Of a DNA stretch of 64,000 nucleotides, positions 16,828 to 25,384 are shown piece after piece (position 1 is the first letter of the stretch; each line of letters starts with the position of its first letter). Source of the DNA: Paenibacillus piscarius (GTDB taxonomy: Bacteria; Bacillota; Bacilli; Paenibacillales; Paenibacillaceae). The notes below the pieces were generated by a model. The model did no database searches. It was not told the DNA's origin and saw nothing but the letters and a program-made list of their open reading frames with translations. The stretch spans positions 1 through 64,000 of the forward strand of contig NZ_JAIEUI010000015.1 in assembly GCF_022234545.1 (NCBI RefSeq), given 5' to 3'. Both the position numbers and the translations under genes were made by a program.

Positions 16828-17060
16828 GCGAATTCACACTACAACAGGAAGAGGTCGCTGGCATCGCCTTGGCCCGATTCGCGGACTTCCGCAGCTTCAT
16901 CACCGGAGCCGGCAGCAAGCTGCATGTGCAGGGCTTCCGGGTCACCGGTAAAGGGGATCGGATCGTGCTGGATGAGCAGGTGGAATTCGCGCAATTCGTT
17001 CCGCATGAGCGTGAGTATTATCTGCGGGTGATTGAAGGGATTGAGGCGCTGTATCGCTAA
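16828..17060 (+). pseudogene. 3' remnant of a Nudix hydrolase gene
   Basis: An open stretch encodes the C-terminal part typical of Nudix hydrolases that act on isopentenyl-diphosphate-like or nucleotide substrates: LQQEEVAGIALARFADFRSF, HVQGFRVTGKGDRIVLDE, and FVPHEREYYLRVIEGI at the end. The Nudix box itself and everything before it are missing; the sequence joins directly to the end of the upstream membrane-protein gene. No ribosome site precedes the internal TTG near 16869. A repeat array begins about 85 bp after its stop. The family identification is from memory of the C-terminal pattern. Confidence 0.6.
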
Positions 17061-17144
17061 AACCCTGTGACTAGGCGCGGGTCTGCTGCCCGGCGGGAGC
17101 GTCTTGGTCAAGCACCTTGGCGCAAACACCTCCGCCGCCGCCAA

Positions 17145-17319
17145 TGTGATCGCTTTTTCGATTACATTTGGTCCACGCGCCTCCGCCCCGCCCACTATAA
17201 TCGGTTTTTCGATTACATTCCACCCACGCGCCCCTGCACCGCCCAATGTGATCGGTTTTCCGATTACATTCCACCCACCGCCTCCTCCCCACCTCAATGT
17301 AATCGGTTTTCCGATTACT
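17145..17319. repeat. Tandem palindromic repeat array, four units with 51-bp pitch, inverse orientation
   Basis: The 17061-17409 gap has no gene. Four palindromes (TGTGATCG, TATAATCGG, TGTGATCGG and TGTAATCGG variants closing with GATTACA/T) start at 17145, 17196, 17247 and 17298, exactly 51 bp apart. The linkers (CCACCCACGCGCC, CCGCCCAA) are the reverse complement of the linker type at 69-345, so this array is the same family inverted. Confidence 0.88.
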
Positions 17320-17330
17320 TTTTCGGATAA

Positions 17331-17380
17331 ACGCAGCGCAGCGACCCTCCTATAACAGGAGAATCGCTGCGCTGTTTGAA
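17331..17380 (-). terminator. Hairpin after the GH42 gene
   Basis: CAGCGCAGCGA (17334-17344) pairs with TCGCTGCGCTG (17364-17374), with an inner CTCCT/AGGAG extension. There is no long T-run on the leftward strand, so termination may be weak. Confidence 0.6.
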
Positions 17381-17409
17381 TGCTATACTTTTGGACAATC
17401 TGCTGCGCT

Positions 17410-19488
17410 TTACGCCTGCACTGCCGCGCGCTTCAGAATCGCCAGCCCGTTCACGGCCAGCTTGAGTTCGCTTGGTGCCGCTGCGCCGGATTCCACATCG
17501 GTGTATTCCCGGCCATCCAGCGTCACAACCTGCTCGGCGCCGCTGAAATTCTGCACGAATACATAATCATGCTCGCCGTCGGTACGCAGCTGGGCAGTTA
17601 CGCCTGTTGGAAGCTCACTGTTCAGCGTGCGGCTGATCCGCTCTTTGCCGGCGATGGCTGCGTAGAGATCCACATAGAATTGCAGATCCTTCACGCGGGT
17701 TGCCAGATGATACGCCTTACCCGCTCCCAGCTTGTTCACTGTGAGTGCCGGACGTCCGGCGTAGAAGTCGCTGCGGTAATGGCCCAGCGCCTCAGCGCCT
17801 TCGAGATGAATCAGCTCGGCAATCTCATGCGCATCGTATTCGCCGCTCATCTTCAGGCTGTTGCCCGGGTCCATGACCAGGCCGTTCAGATCGCGGCTGT
17901 GCAGCCCTTCGGTCTCTTCAGCCCAGATGCCCAGCGTTCTGCGCAGCGGGCCAGGGAAGCCGCCCAGGTGACACAGATCCGTCTCGCCGACCACGCCTGA
18001 CCAATAGGTGGCCAGCAGCGTGCCGCCTTGCTCCACATACTTCTCAATCCGCTTGCCGTTCTCCTCGCTGATCAGGTACAGCATCGGAGCAATCACCAGC
18101 TTGTAACCGGACAGGTCATCGCCGGACCCGACGAGATCAGCCGGAATGCCGAGCTCCCACAGTCCCCGGTAATGCTGGAGTACGGTCTCTTCGTACTTCA
18201 GGCCGGAATTGCGGATACCCTGGGCATCCTTCACCGCCCAGCGGTTGTCCCAGTCGAACAGGATCGCCGTCTCCGCCGGTGTAGTGGTGCCTACAACATC
18301 GGTCAGCCCGGCCAGTGTGCGGCCTACCTCAGCCACATCGCGGAAGACCCGGGTCTCCGCATGGCCGCTGTGGTCGATGACCGCGCCGTGGAACTTCTCG
18401 CTGGAGCCGCGGCTCTTGCGCCACTGGAAGTATTGCACGGAATCCGAGCCATGGGCCACTGCCTGCAGGGAGGACAGTTTGTGCATCCCCGGACGCTTCA
18501 GCTTGCTGACGGACTGCCAGTTGGTCAGGGAAGGCGTGCTCTCCATGAGCAGGAACGGCTTGTTTTTGAAGCTGCGGTACATGTCGTGGTGCATTGCGGT
18601 CCAGGCAGCCAGACGGGCATCGTCATCGTCCTCCGTGTAGCCCCAGTCCGGGTAAGCATCCCAGGATACGACATCGAGAATCTTCGCCATCTTGCGGTAG
18701 TCCACACCATCGATCATGTGCATATTCGTTGTGGCCGGCAGATCCGGACTGAAACGGCGCACTGCATCGATCTCATGCTGGCAGAAGTTGATCGTCTGAT
18801 CGCTCACGAACCGGCGCCAGTCCAGGTTGAGGCCGTGCACCTGCGTCTCTCCGTGCGGAGCCGGGGATTCGATCTGTTCCCAGGAGGTATACGTATGGCT
18901 CCAGAAGGTTGTCCACCAGGCATGATTCAGCTCATCCAGATTTCCGTTGTATTTATCCTTAAGCCAGTCTCTGAAGGCATTCTGGCAATAATCACAATGG
19001 CATTCGCCGCCGAATTCGTTACTGATATGCCAGCCGATAACCGCCGGGTGATGCGCATAACGTTCAGCCAGCTTGGAGTTGATCAGGGCTGTCTTCTCCC
19101 GGTAGACCGGGGAGGTGAAGCAGTGATTATGGCGGACGCCGTGCAGATTGCGCACCCGGTTGCGTTCTACGCGCAGTACCTCAGGATATTTCTCGGACAT
19201 CCACGCCGGACGCGCTCCGCTCGGAGTTGCCAGGAAGGCATAGATTCCATTCTCCTGGAACGAATCCAGCAACTGGTCCATCCAGTCGAAATTGAAGACG
19301 CCTTCTTCACGCTCCAGCGATACCCAGGAGAAAATCCCGACGGACATCACATTACAGCCCGCCAGCTTCATCATACGGATATCTTCTTTCAATACCTCAG
19401 GGTATTTCAGCCATTGCTCAGGATTATAGTCGGCCCCGTGAAGCATCACAGGAGCCTTGCTGCTGATTGCAGGAACTTTACGGCTCAT
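17410..19488 (-). CDS. Beta-galactosidase, glycoside hydrolase family 42
   Basis: A 692-residue GH42 enzyme that hydrolyses terminal beta-galactosides inside the cell. The N-terminal barrel starts LHGADYNPEQW. The acid/base glutamate is E158 in WHISNEFGG and the nucleophile is E316 in FLLMESTPS. Cysteines at 123, 163, 165 and 168 (HCF, then CHCDYC) form the zinc site found in many members. The trimerisation and C-terminal domains are present. No signal peptide is seen. It is divergent from an AraC regulator. GH42 enzymes often act on plant galactan or arabinogalactan oligosaccharides rather than lactose. Confidence 0.95.
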   Translation of the reverse strand: MSRKVPAISSKAPVMLHGADYNPEQWLKYPEVLKEDIRMMKLAGCNVMSVGIFSWVSLEREEGVFNFDWMDQLLDSFQENGIYAFLATPSGARPAWMSEKYPEVLRVERNRVRNLHGVRHNHCFTSPVYREKTALINSKLAERYAHHPAVIGWHISNEFGGECHCDYCQNAFRDWLKDKYNGNLDELNHAWWTTFWSHTYTSWEQIESPAPHGETQVHGLNLDWRRFVSDQTINFCQHEIDAVRRFSPDLPATTNMHMIDGVDYRKMAKILDVVSWDAYPDWGYTEDDDDARLAAWTAMHHDMYRSFKNKPFLLMESTPSLTNWQSVSKLKRPGMHKLSSLQAVAHGSDSVQYFQWRKSRGSSEKFHGAVIDHSGHAETRVFRDVAEVGRTLAGLTDVVGTTTPAETAILFDWDNRWAVKDAQGIRNSGLKYEETVLQHYRGLWELGIPADLVGSGDDLSGYKLVIAPMLYLISEENGKRIEKYVEQGGTLLATYWSGVVGETDLCHLGGFPGPLRRTLGIWAEETEGLHSRDLNGLVMDPGNSLKMSGEYDAHEIAELIHLEGAEALGHYRSDFYAGRPALTVNKLGAGKAYHLATRVKDLQFYVDLYAAIAGKERISRTLNSELPTGVTAQLRTDGEHDYVFVQNFSGAEQVVTLDGREYTDVESGAAAPSELKLAVNGLAILKRAAVQA

Positions 19489-19560
19489 TATTATTTCATC
19501 CTCTCATCTGTAGGTCAGGTTAGAATGGGACTTTTCGCGGATCAGATCTCTTCTTCAGCG

Positions 19561-19590
19561 TTGTCCCGTAGGGGTATAACCGTTTATACT
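19561..19590 (+). promoter_or_regulatory. Candidate sigma-A promoter for the AraC gene
   Basis: TTGTCC (19561-19566) and TATACT (19585-19590) are 18 bp apart, about 80 bp before the AraC start. Confidence 0.35.
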
Positions 19591-19672
19591 GTTAATCATA
19601 AAGGATAATCAGTGAGCGCTGGTAGGATAATCATAGCGACTCCATAGCACAAAATGAAGATGAGGTGTTCAC

Positions 19673-20545
19673 ATGCTCCCGTTCTCCCTGATCGAAATGC
19701 CGCGCGACCTGAGCGCGTTCCCGCTGTACCCTTATTCGGTCGGCCGCCATATCCAGTATCACCATGTCCGGCCTGCCGGATTCCCGGTACATCAGATTTT
19801 CCTGATCCGCAGCGGCAGCGGCCGGTTCCGGGATCTGGAGAACGGAACGGAAACCGTGCTGCAGCCGGGCATGGCATATGCTTTTCCGCCCGACCGCGGA
19901 CATGATTATTATCCATTGTCCCATGAGCCGTGGCATGTGGGCTTCATCGGATTCCACGGAAGCCAGGCCGGCACTGTGCTGGAGGGACTCGGCCTGCTGC
20001 CCTCTGTCCCGTTCCATCCTGATCGCTTCGAGGAATGCTGGGAGCTGCTGGGCGGTATCTGGCATAAGGTGAACGGCAGCAGCAGCGGTCGTCAGGAGGA
20101 GCAGGCGATGCAGGAGCTGTCCGTGATGCTCTACCGGCTGCTGCTGATGCTGCACCGGAGCGAAGCAACCGCAGGTCCAGCTACCCGGCTGGAGAACGAG
20201 AATGTCCGCAATGATGCCCTGAACAAGGCGGTCAGCCTGATTAACGAGCATTTCACCGAGCCGCTGCTGATCACCAATCTTGCCGCCGCTGTCGGCTACT
20301 CCGTCCAGCATTTCCAGCGCCTGTTCCTGCAGGAATACGGTGTGACGCCGCATAAATATCTGCAGAACCTCAGGCTGCAGCGGGCGGTGCAGATGCTGAC
20401 CGAGGACCCGGAGCGTCCGGTGCAGGACATCGCCCTGAACCTCGGCATGGAGACCAATTACTTCATCCGCGTCTTCCGCAAGGCCCATGGCGTGACACCG
20501 GGAGTAATGAGAAGCCGGCTGCACCCGGACAAGGATCATTCTTGA
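19673..20545 (+). CDS. AraC family regulator, probable activator of the GH42 gene
   Basis: A 290-residue AraC protein with an N-terminal AraC-binding (cupin) domain (SVGRHIQYHHVRPAGFPVHQ, GRFRDLENGTETVLQPG, AYAFPPDRGHDYYP) and C-terminal double helix-turn-helix (LINEHFTEPLLITNLAAAVG, VQHFQRLFLQEYGVTPHKY, then VQDIALNLGMETNYFIRVF). GAGG lies seven bases before the ATG. It is divergent from the beta-galactosidase gene, so it probably senses a galactoside and controls that gene. Confidence 0.92.
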   Translation: MLPFSLIEMPRDLSAFPLYPYSVGRHIQYHHVRPAGFPVHQIFLIRSGSGRFRDLENGTETVLQPGMAYAFPPDRGHDYYPLSHEPWHVGFIGFHGSQAGTVLEGLGLLPSVPFHPDRFEECWELLGGIWHKVNGSSSGRQEEQAMQELSVMLYRLLLMLHRSEATAGPATRLENENVRNDALNKAVSLINEHFTEPLLITNLAAAVGYSVQHFQRLFLQEYGVTPHKYLQNLRLQRAVQMLTEDPERPVQDIALNLGMETNYFIRVFRKAHGVTPGVMRSRLHPDKDHS

Positions 20546-20622
20546 GCTGCGCACGGCAGACGATTAGCCTGGAGTATAGCTCCAGCCCGTTATGTTCGCT
20601 TTTTCGCCCATTTTGAATTCCT

Positions 20623-20672
20623 ATAAAAAATAGCTGCGGCACACTTCCGGAGAAGTTCTGCCGCAGCTATTC
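20623..20672 (-). terminator. Bidirectional terminator between AraC and ABC exporter genes
   Basis: AATAGCTGCGGCA pairs with TGCCGCAGCTATT; the leftward strand continues TTTTT. It serves the leftward ABC exporter pair and probably the rightward AraC gene. Confidence 0.85.
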
Positions 20673-20694
20673 ATGCTAACCCTATACCCAGCAG

Positions 20695-22434
20695 TTATAC
20701 CGCCGCGAACTGGCTGTTGTACAAGCGGGCATAGTAACCTCCGCTCTCCAGGAGCTCGTCATGCGTTCCGCTCTCGACCACATCCCCGTCCTTCATGAAC
20801 AGGATAATATCCGCTTCGCGGATCGTAGACAGCCGGTGGGCAATCACGAAGCTGGTCCGCCCGGATATCATCGCCAGGAAAGCCTTCTGAATCCGCGCCT
20901 CCGTCAATGTATCTATACTGCTTGTTGCCTCATCAAGGATTAACATCGGCGGATCAACAAGCATGACGCGTGCGATAGTCAGCAGCTGCTTCTGACCCTG
21001 TGACAGGTTGTCGCCGGAGCTGCTGATAACCGTATCATAGCCGGCCGGCAGCCGCTTGATGAAGCTGTGCGCATTCGCAGCCTTGGCTGCAGCGATGACT
21101 TCAGCGTCTGTGGCATCCCGCTTGCCGTAGGCAATATTATCGCGGATCGAAGCGCCGTACAGCCACGTCTCCTGGAGCACCATCCCGAAATTACGGCGCA
21201 GGCTGTCCCGGGTGATTGTGGTAATGTCCCGTCCGTCGATAGAGATTGTACCGCCGTCCACCTCATAGAAGCGCATGAGGAGGTTGACGAGTGTCGTCTT
21301 GCCTGCACCGGTCTGGCCGACAATGGCCACGCGTGTGCCCGGCTTCACCTCCAGACTGAAGTCTTTAATCAGCGGGCGCTCTGGTGTATAAGCGAATTTC
21401 ACATGGTCGAAGGTAATCGTCCCCTGGCTGCTCTTCATCTCATACGCTGCGGGCTGATCCGGGGCCTCCTGCTCCAGATCCAGAATGTGGAAGATACGCT
21501 GTGCCGAAGCCGTCGCCGACTGGAGCTGCGTGATCACACCGGTAATTTCATTGAACGGCTTGGCGAACAGGCTGGAGTAGATCAGGAAGCTGGACAGATC
21601 CCCCACAGAGAACATCGCCTTGATAACCAGCGCACTGCCGACCATTGCAATCACCGAGAAGGTAATATTATTCACCAGCCGGGTGGTAGGGTTCGACAGC
21701 GAGCCGAAGAATTGCGATTTGACGCCTGTCTGGTACAGCTCGTTGTTCCGCTCGGCGAACTTGGCGAAGGAGCGGTCCTCATAGTGATAAGCCTGCACGA
21801 CCTTCTGCCCGCCGACAATTTCTTCCACATAGCCGTTCAGTCCGCCGAGAATTTTGGCCTGCTCGCGGAACAGCTGCTGGGAGCGCATTGTAATGAACCG
21901 GGCTACAAAAAAGGTCGCGGGAGCCGACAGCAGCACCACCAGTGTCATCACCGGACTGATATAGAGCATGAGCCCGATGGCTCCGGCTATGGTCACCACA
22001 CCGGTCAGCAGGGTGGAGAAGCCCTGCAGCAGCCCGTCCGAGACGGCATCCATATCATTCACGAACCGGCTGATGCTGTCACCCTGCGGATGATTATCAT
22101 GGAACTTCAGCGGCAGCACATCCAGCTTATCGAACAGATCGCGGCGCAGATCATATACCGTCCGGTAAGCCAGCTTGTTGGTGTAGTAGGTCAGCAGCCA
22201 GGTGAAGAAGCTGCCCACCAGATAGACAGCGCCCAGGATCAGCAGCAGCCGGAGAATCTCCGGGAAGTTCACCTGATCCGGCCCGATCATATAGTCAATG
22301 GCCCGGCCGATCAGCAGCGGGCCGATGAGGCTGGCGATAACGCTTAGAATCGCGCAGAAAATAGCGCCATAGGTTATTTTGCGGTACTTGCTCGTATAGG
22401 TAAACAGCCGTTTCCAGGTCATTGTAGTGTTCAT
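20695..22434 (-). CDS. Heterodimeric ABC exporter, subunit with intact catalytic motifs
   Basis: A 579-residue half transporter with six membrane spans, then a nucleotide-binding domain: Walker A GQTGAGKTT, Walker B MLILDEATSSID with the catalytic glutamate, H-loop VIAHRLST. Its signature is LSQGQ rather than LSGGQ. The partner gene upstream has D in place of the catalytic E, Q in place of the H-loop histidine, and a normal LSGGQ. This is the asymmetric pattern of heterodimeric type IV exporters such as BmrCD and TM287/288: one good site and one degenerate site. Likely substrates are drugs, lipids or peptides. Start and partner stop overlap by 4 bp. Confidence 0.9.
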   Translation of the reverse strand: MNTTMTWKRLFTYTSKYRKITYGAIFCAILSVIASLIGPLLIGRAIDYMIGPDQVNFPEILRLLLILGAVYLVGSFFTWLLTYYTNKLAYRTVYDLRRDLFDKLDVLPLKFHDNHPQGDSISRFVNDMDAVSDGLLQGFSTLLTGVVTIAGAIGLMLYISPVMTLVVLLSAPATFFVARFITMRSQQLFREQAKILGGLNGYVEEIVGGQKVVQAYHYEDRSFAKFAERNNELYQTGVKSQFFGSLSNPTTRLVNNITFSVIAMVGSALVIKAMFSVGDLSSFLIYSSLFAKPFNEITGVITQLQSATASAQRIFHILDLEQEAPDQPAAYEMKSSQGTITFDHVKFAYTPERPLIKDFSLEVKPGTRVAIVGQTGAGKTTLVNLLMRFYEVDGGTISIDGRDITTITRDSLRRNFGMVLQETWLYGASIRDNIAYGKRDATDAEVIAAAKAANAHSFIKRLPAGYDTVISSSGDNLSQGQKQLLTIARVMLVDPPMLILDEATSSIDTLTEARIQKAFLAMISGRTSFVIAHRLSTIREADIILFMKDGDVVESGTHDELLESGGYYARLYNSQFAAV

Positions 22435-24182
22435 TGCATGGCCTCCTCGCTTGAGAGCTGCGACTCGCAGATTTCCTGATAGACCCCGCAGCCCGCCAGC
22501 AATTCCTCATGACTGCCGATACCGGCTATCCGTCCTTCTTCGAATACGATAATCTGATCCGCCTGTCTTACGGTACTCACCCGCTGGGATACAAGCAGCA
22601 CGGTCATCTCCTTGCTGGTCTCATTCAGCGCACGGCGCAGAGCCGCATCCGTTGCGAAGTCCAGCGCGCTGGAGGAGTCATCCAGGATCAGAATCGGCGG
22701 ACGTCCTACCACAGCGCGGGCAATCGTCAGCCGCTGCTTTTGCCCCCCGGAGAGGTTGTGTCCCCCCCGCACCACCGGGGTGTCCAATCCCTCCGGCAGC
22801 CTGCTGATGAATTCTTCTGCCTGGGCGACCGCTGCTGCAGCCATCATCTCCTCCTGCGTGGCCGATGCCTTGCCCCAGCGGATATTATCGGCAATCGTTC
22901 CGGTGAACAGCACCGCCTTCTGCGGCACGATGCCAATACGGGTACGAAGCTCCTCCAGCCGGTAGTCGCGCACATTCACGCCCTCTACCCTAACCTCTCC
23001 TTCCACCGCATCATAGAAGCGCGGAATCAGATTGACGAAGGTGGTCTTCCCTGAACCGGTGCTCCCGATCAGACCAACCGTCTGCCCGCGGCGGATATCC
23101 ACATTGATATTCTCCAGCGCCAGCTCCCCGGTTGTGTTGTAACCGAAAGAGACATTCCGGAAGGAAATAACCGGCGCACTGACATCCGGCCGGGCTGCAG
23201 GCTTATCCGCTGCCACTTCAGGCACCGATGCGATCATGGCCAGCACCTCATTGATCCGGCTGGCGGACGATGAAGCTTTGGTGAACAGAATGACCAGATT
23301 CGAGACCACAATTAAGGCAAGCAGAATCTGGGTCACATAGTTAATGAACGCGATGATCTCCCCTTGAGATAAGCTTCCGGCTTCAATGTGAATACCGCCC
23401 GCCCATAGAATGGCAATAATAGCTGCGTTCACGACCAGCATCGTCATCGGGCTGAGCCAGGCGGAGATCCGGCCGACCCGGATCGCGGTCTGGGTCAGAT
23501 CCTCTGAAGCGTCATTGAACCGCTGCTTCTCCCGGCGGCTCTCGGCGAAGGCACGGATCACCCGGATGCCGGACAGGTTCTCGCTGAGCACCAGCGCCAG
23601 GGCGTCCAGCTTCGCCTGGTATTTACGGTACATCGGGGAGCTGCGTGTAATAATAAAATATAGAATTACGCCGATTACCGGAGTCGCGGCAATCAGGATC
23701 AGCGACAGCCGCAGATCCAGAATCATTGCCATCAGAATGGCGCCGATACAGATGAACGGCGCGCGGATGACCAGCCGGATCAGCATGGCAACTGCCAGCT
23801 GAAGCTGATTGACATCGTTCGTAATCCGGTTGATTAAGGATGGCGTACCGATCACATCCAGCTCCGCGTAAGAGAGCGAAGAGATATGCTTGAACATTTT
23901 GTTGCGCAGCGTCGTACCGAAGCCCTGAGAGGCCCGCGCCGCATAATATTGGCAGACCATGGAGCAGCCGAAGCCCAGAATAGCCATCAGCACCATGAGC
24001 GAGCCCATCCGGTAGACATAGGCGCTGTCCTGCTTGGCTACCCCGTTATTGATAATCAAGGCCACAATCGTCGGCAGCAGCAGTTCAAGAATCGCTTCCA
24101 GCAGCTTGAAGATCGGCCCGATGATCACTTCTTTTCTGTACGGCTTTAAGAATCCAGCAATTTTGTACACAAGTATCCTCAC
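22431..24182 (-). CDS. Heterodimeric ABC exporter, subunit with degenerate catalytic motifs
   Basis: A 583-residue half transporter: six membrane spans (first near residue 15-55), Walker A GSTGSGKTT, signature LSGGQKQRL, Walker B ILILDDSSSALD with aspartate replacing the catalytic glutamate, and VLLVSQRVST with glutamine replacing the H-loop histidine. These substitutions mark it as the non-catalytic partner of the following gene. It is the first gene of the pair and faces a LysR regulator across 149 bp. Confidence 0.9.
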   Translation of the reverse strand: MRILVYKIAGFLKPYRKEVIIGPIFKLLEAILELLLPTIVALIINNGVAKQDSAYVYRMGSLMVLMAILGFGCSMVCQYYAARASQGFGTTLRNKMFKHISSLSYAELDVIGTPSLINRITNDVNQLQLAVAMLIRLVIRAPFICIGAILMAMILDLRLSLILIAATPVIGVILYFIITRSSPMYRKYQAKLDALALVLSENLSGIRVIRAFAESRREKQRFNDASEDLTQTAIRVGRISAWLSPMTMLVVNAAIIAILWAGGIHIEAGSLSQGEIIAFINYVTQILLALIVVSNLVILFTKASSSASRINEVLAMIASVPEVAADKPAARPDVSAPVISFRNVSFGYNTTGELALENINVDIRRGQTVGLIGSTGSGKTTFVNLIPRFYDAVEGEVRVEGVNVRDYRLEELRTRIGIVPQKAVLFTGTIADNIRWGKASATQEEMMAAAAVAQAEEFISRLPEGLDTPVVRGGHNLSGGQKQRLTIARAVVGRPPILILDDSSSALDFATDAALRRALNETSKEMTVLLVSQRVSTVRQADQIIVFEEGRIAGIGSHEELLAGCGVYQEICESQLSSEEAMQ

Positions 24183-24253
24183 CTAACTTAGCGTAGTATG
24201 TAATCCCTCTTGCAAATCATTCAAGACCCGTTATGATTATGTCATACCTGTTA

Positions 24254-24302
24254 CCATATTAATAATATTGGTTTCGTATCTATTCCATATGAATAACATA
24301 TG
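24254..24302. promoter_or_regulatory. Palindromes between the ABC exporter and LysR genes
   Basis: CATATG-AATAA-CATATG (24286-24302) and the near-palindromic CCATATTAATAATATTGG (24254-24271) lie in the divergent promoter region. Such AT-rich dyads with T-N11-A form are typical LysR binding sites; the assignment is inferred. Confidence 0.4.
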
Positions 24303-24331
24303 TCATAATCCTTAGGAACGGAGGCTGCACC

Positions 24332-25201
24332 ATGGATATCCGCCAACTGAAATATTTCCTGGCAATTGCCGAGGAAGGACAAATTACATCTGCAGCCAGG
24401 AAGCTGCGCATGGCCCAGCCGCCGCTGAGCCAGCAGCTGAAGCTGCTGGAGGATGAGCTGGGCGTCAAGCTGGTCGAGCGCGGACCGCGCAGCATCCAGC
24501 TGACCGATGCCGGAATGATTCTGCGGAATCGTGCCCAGCAGATCCTGGAACTAACGGACTCCACCGCCCGGGAGATCAGCGATTATGCCAAAGGGCTGAA
24601 GGGCAGTCTGGCTATCGGCACAGTCTCCTCTTCAGGCGCTACCCTGCTGCACGAGCCGCTTACAGAGTTTCATAAGCGTTACCCGGGCGTAACCTTTGAG
24701 ATCCATGAAGGCAATACGTTCATGATTATCGATCTGCTGAACAAGGGTATTGTCGAAGTGGGCATTATCCGCACTCCGTTTAGCACCAACAGTCTGGAAT
24801 GCCTGTATTTCCATTCGGAGCCGATGATCGCGGTGATGACTGCCGATTATGATTGGGCCCGCGGCCAGAGTGCTGCCCAGCTCGGCGAGCTGCAGGACAA
24901 GCCGCTGATTATTTACCGCCGCTTCGAGCAGCTGATCCGCGAGACCTGCCTGGAGCATGGGTTCGAGCCGGAGATTTTCTGTATGAATGATGATGCACGG
25001 ACCACATTGCTCTGGGCCAATGCGGGACTCGGGATCGGCATTGTGCCGAGGTCCGCATTGGAGCTGGCCAATCACAGCAACCTGATCTATAAAGAGATCC
25101 TTTGCGAGACCCTGCGCACCCGTGTGGCAGCCGTCTGGGTCAAGAACAAATATTTGTCGTCGCTTGCGGTCAAGTTCATTGAGACCTTCAAGTCGCTCTG
25201 A
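24332..25201 (+). CDS. LysR family regulator facing the ABC exporter
   Basis: A 289-residue LysR protein with the N-terminal winged helix MDIRQLKYFLAIAEEGQITS, AARKLRMAQPPLSQQLKLLE, and a C-terminal effector domain from about residue 90 (GSLAIGTVSSSGATLL, then VEVGIIRTPF). An AACGGAGG site precedes the ATG. The BsdA/CzcR-like family often responds to small aromatic or weak acids. The divergent exporter pair is the likely target. Confidence 0.9.
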   Translation: MDIRQLKYFLAIAEEGQITSAARKLRMAQPPLSQQLKLLEDELGVKLVERGPRSIQLTDAGMILRNRAQQILELTDSTAREISDYAKGLKGSLAIGTVSSSGATLLHEPLTEFHKRYPGVTFEIHEGNTFMIIDLLNKGIVEVGIIRTPFSTNSLECLYFHSEPMIAVMTADYDWARGQSAAQLGELQDKPLIIYRRFEQLIRETCLEHGFEPEIFCMNDDARTTLLWANAGLGIGIVPRSALELANHSNLIYKEILCETLRTRVAAVWVKNKYLSSLAVKFIETFKSL

Positions 25202-25311
25202 ACCGGCAGCACAGCGCACCGTACTCAGGCCCTGCATTCAGGAGGATGTCCAATCCCGGCGGCATTCATCCGCAGACAGGCGGCTGCCGCCTCTTCCGTG
25301 CAGACGCAAAC

Positions 25312-25350
25312 ACCCCCGCTACCAGTCAGTTCTGGTAGCGGGGGTTGTTA
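25312..25350 (+). terminator. Terminator between LysR and htpG
   Basis: ACCCCCGCTACCAG pairs with CTGGTAGCGGGGGT, followed by TTGTTATTCT on the + strand. Confidence 0.85.
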
Positions 25351-25384
25351 TTCTCTCAGGTCTGCGCCCGGCGATGCGCCGGTT

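Noticed and set aside
18028..19608. 526-codon open frame on the + strand
   Set aside because: Antisense shadow of the GH42 gene, whose family match is certain.
21067..22347. 426-codon open frame on the + strand
   Set aside because: Antisense shadow of the ABC exporter subunit.
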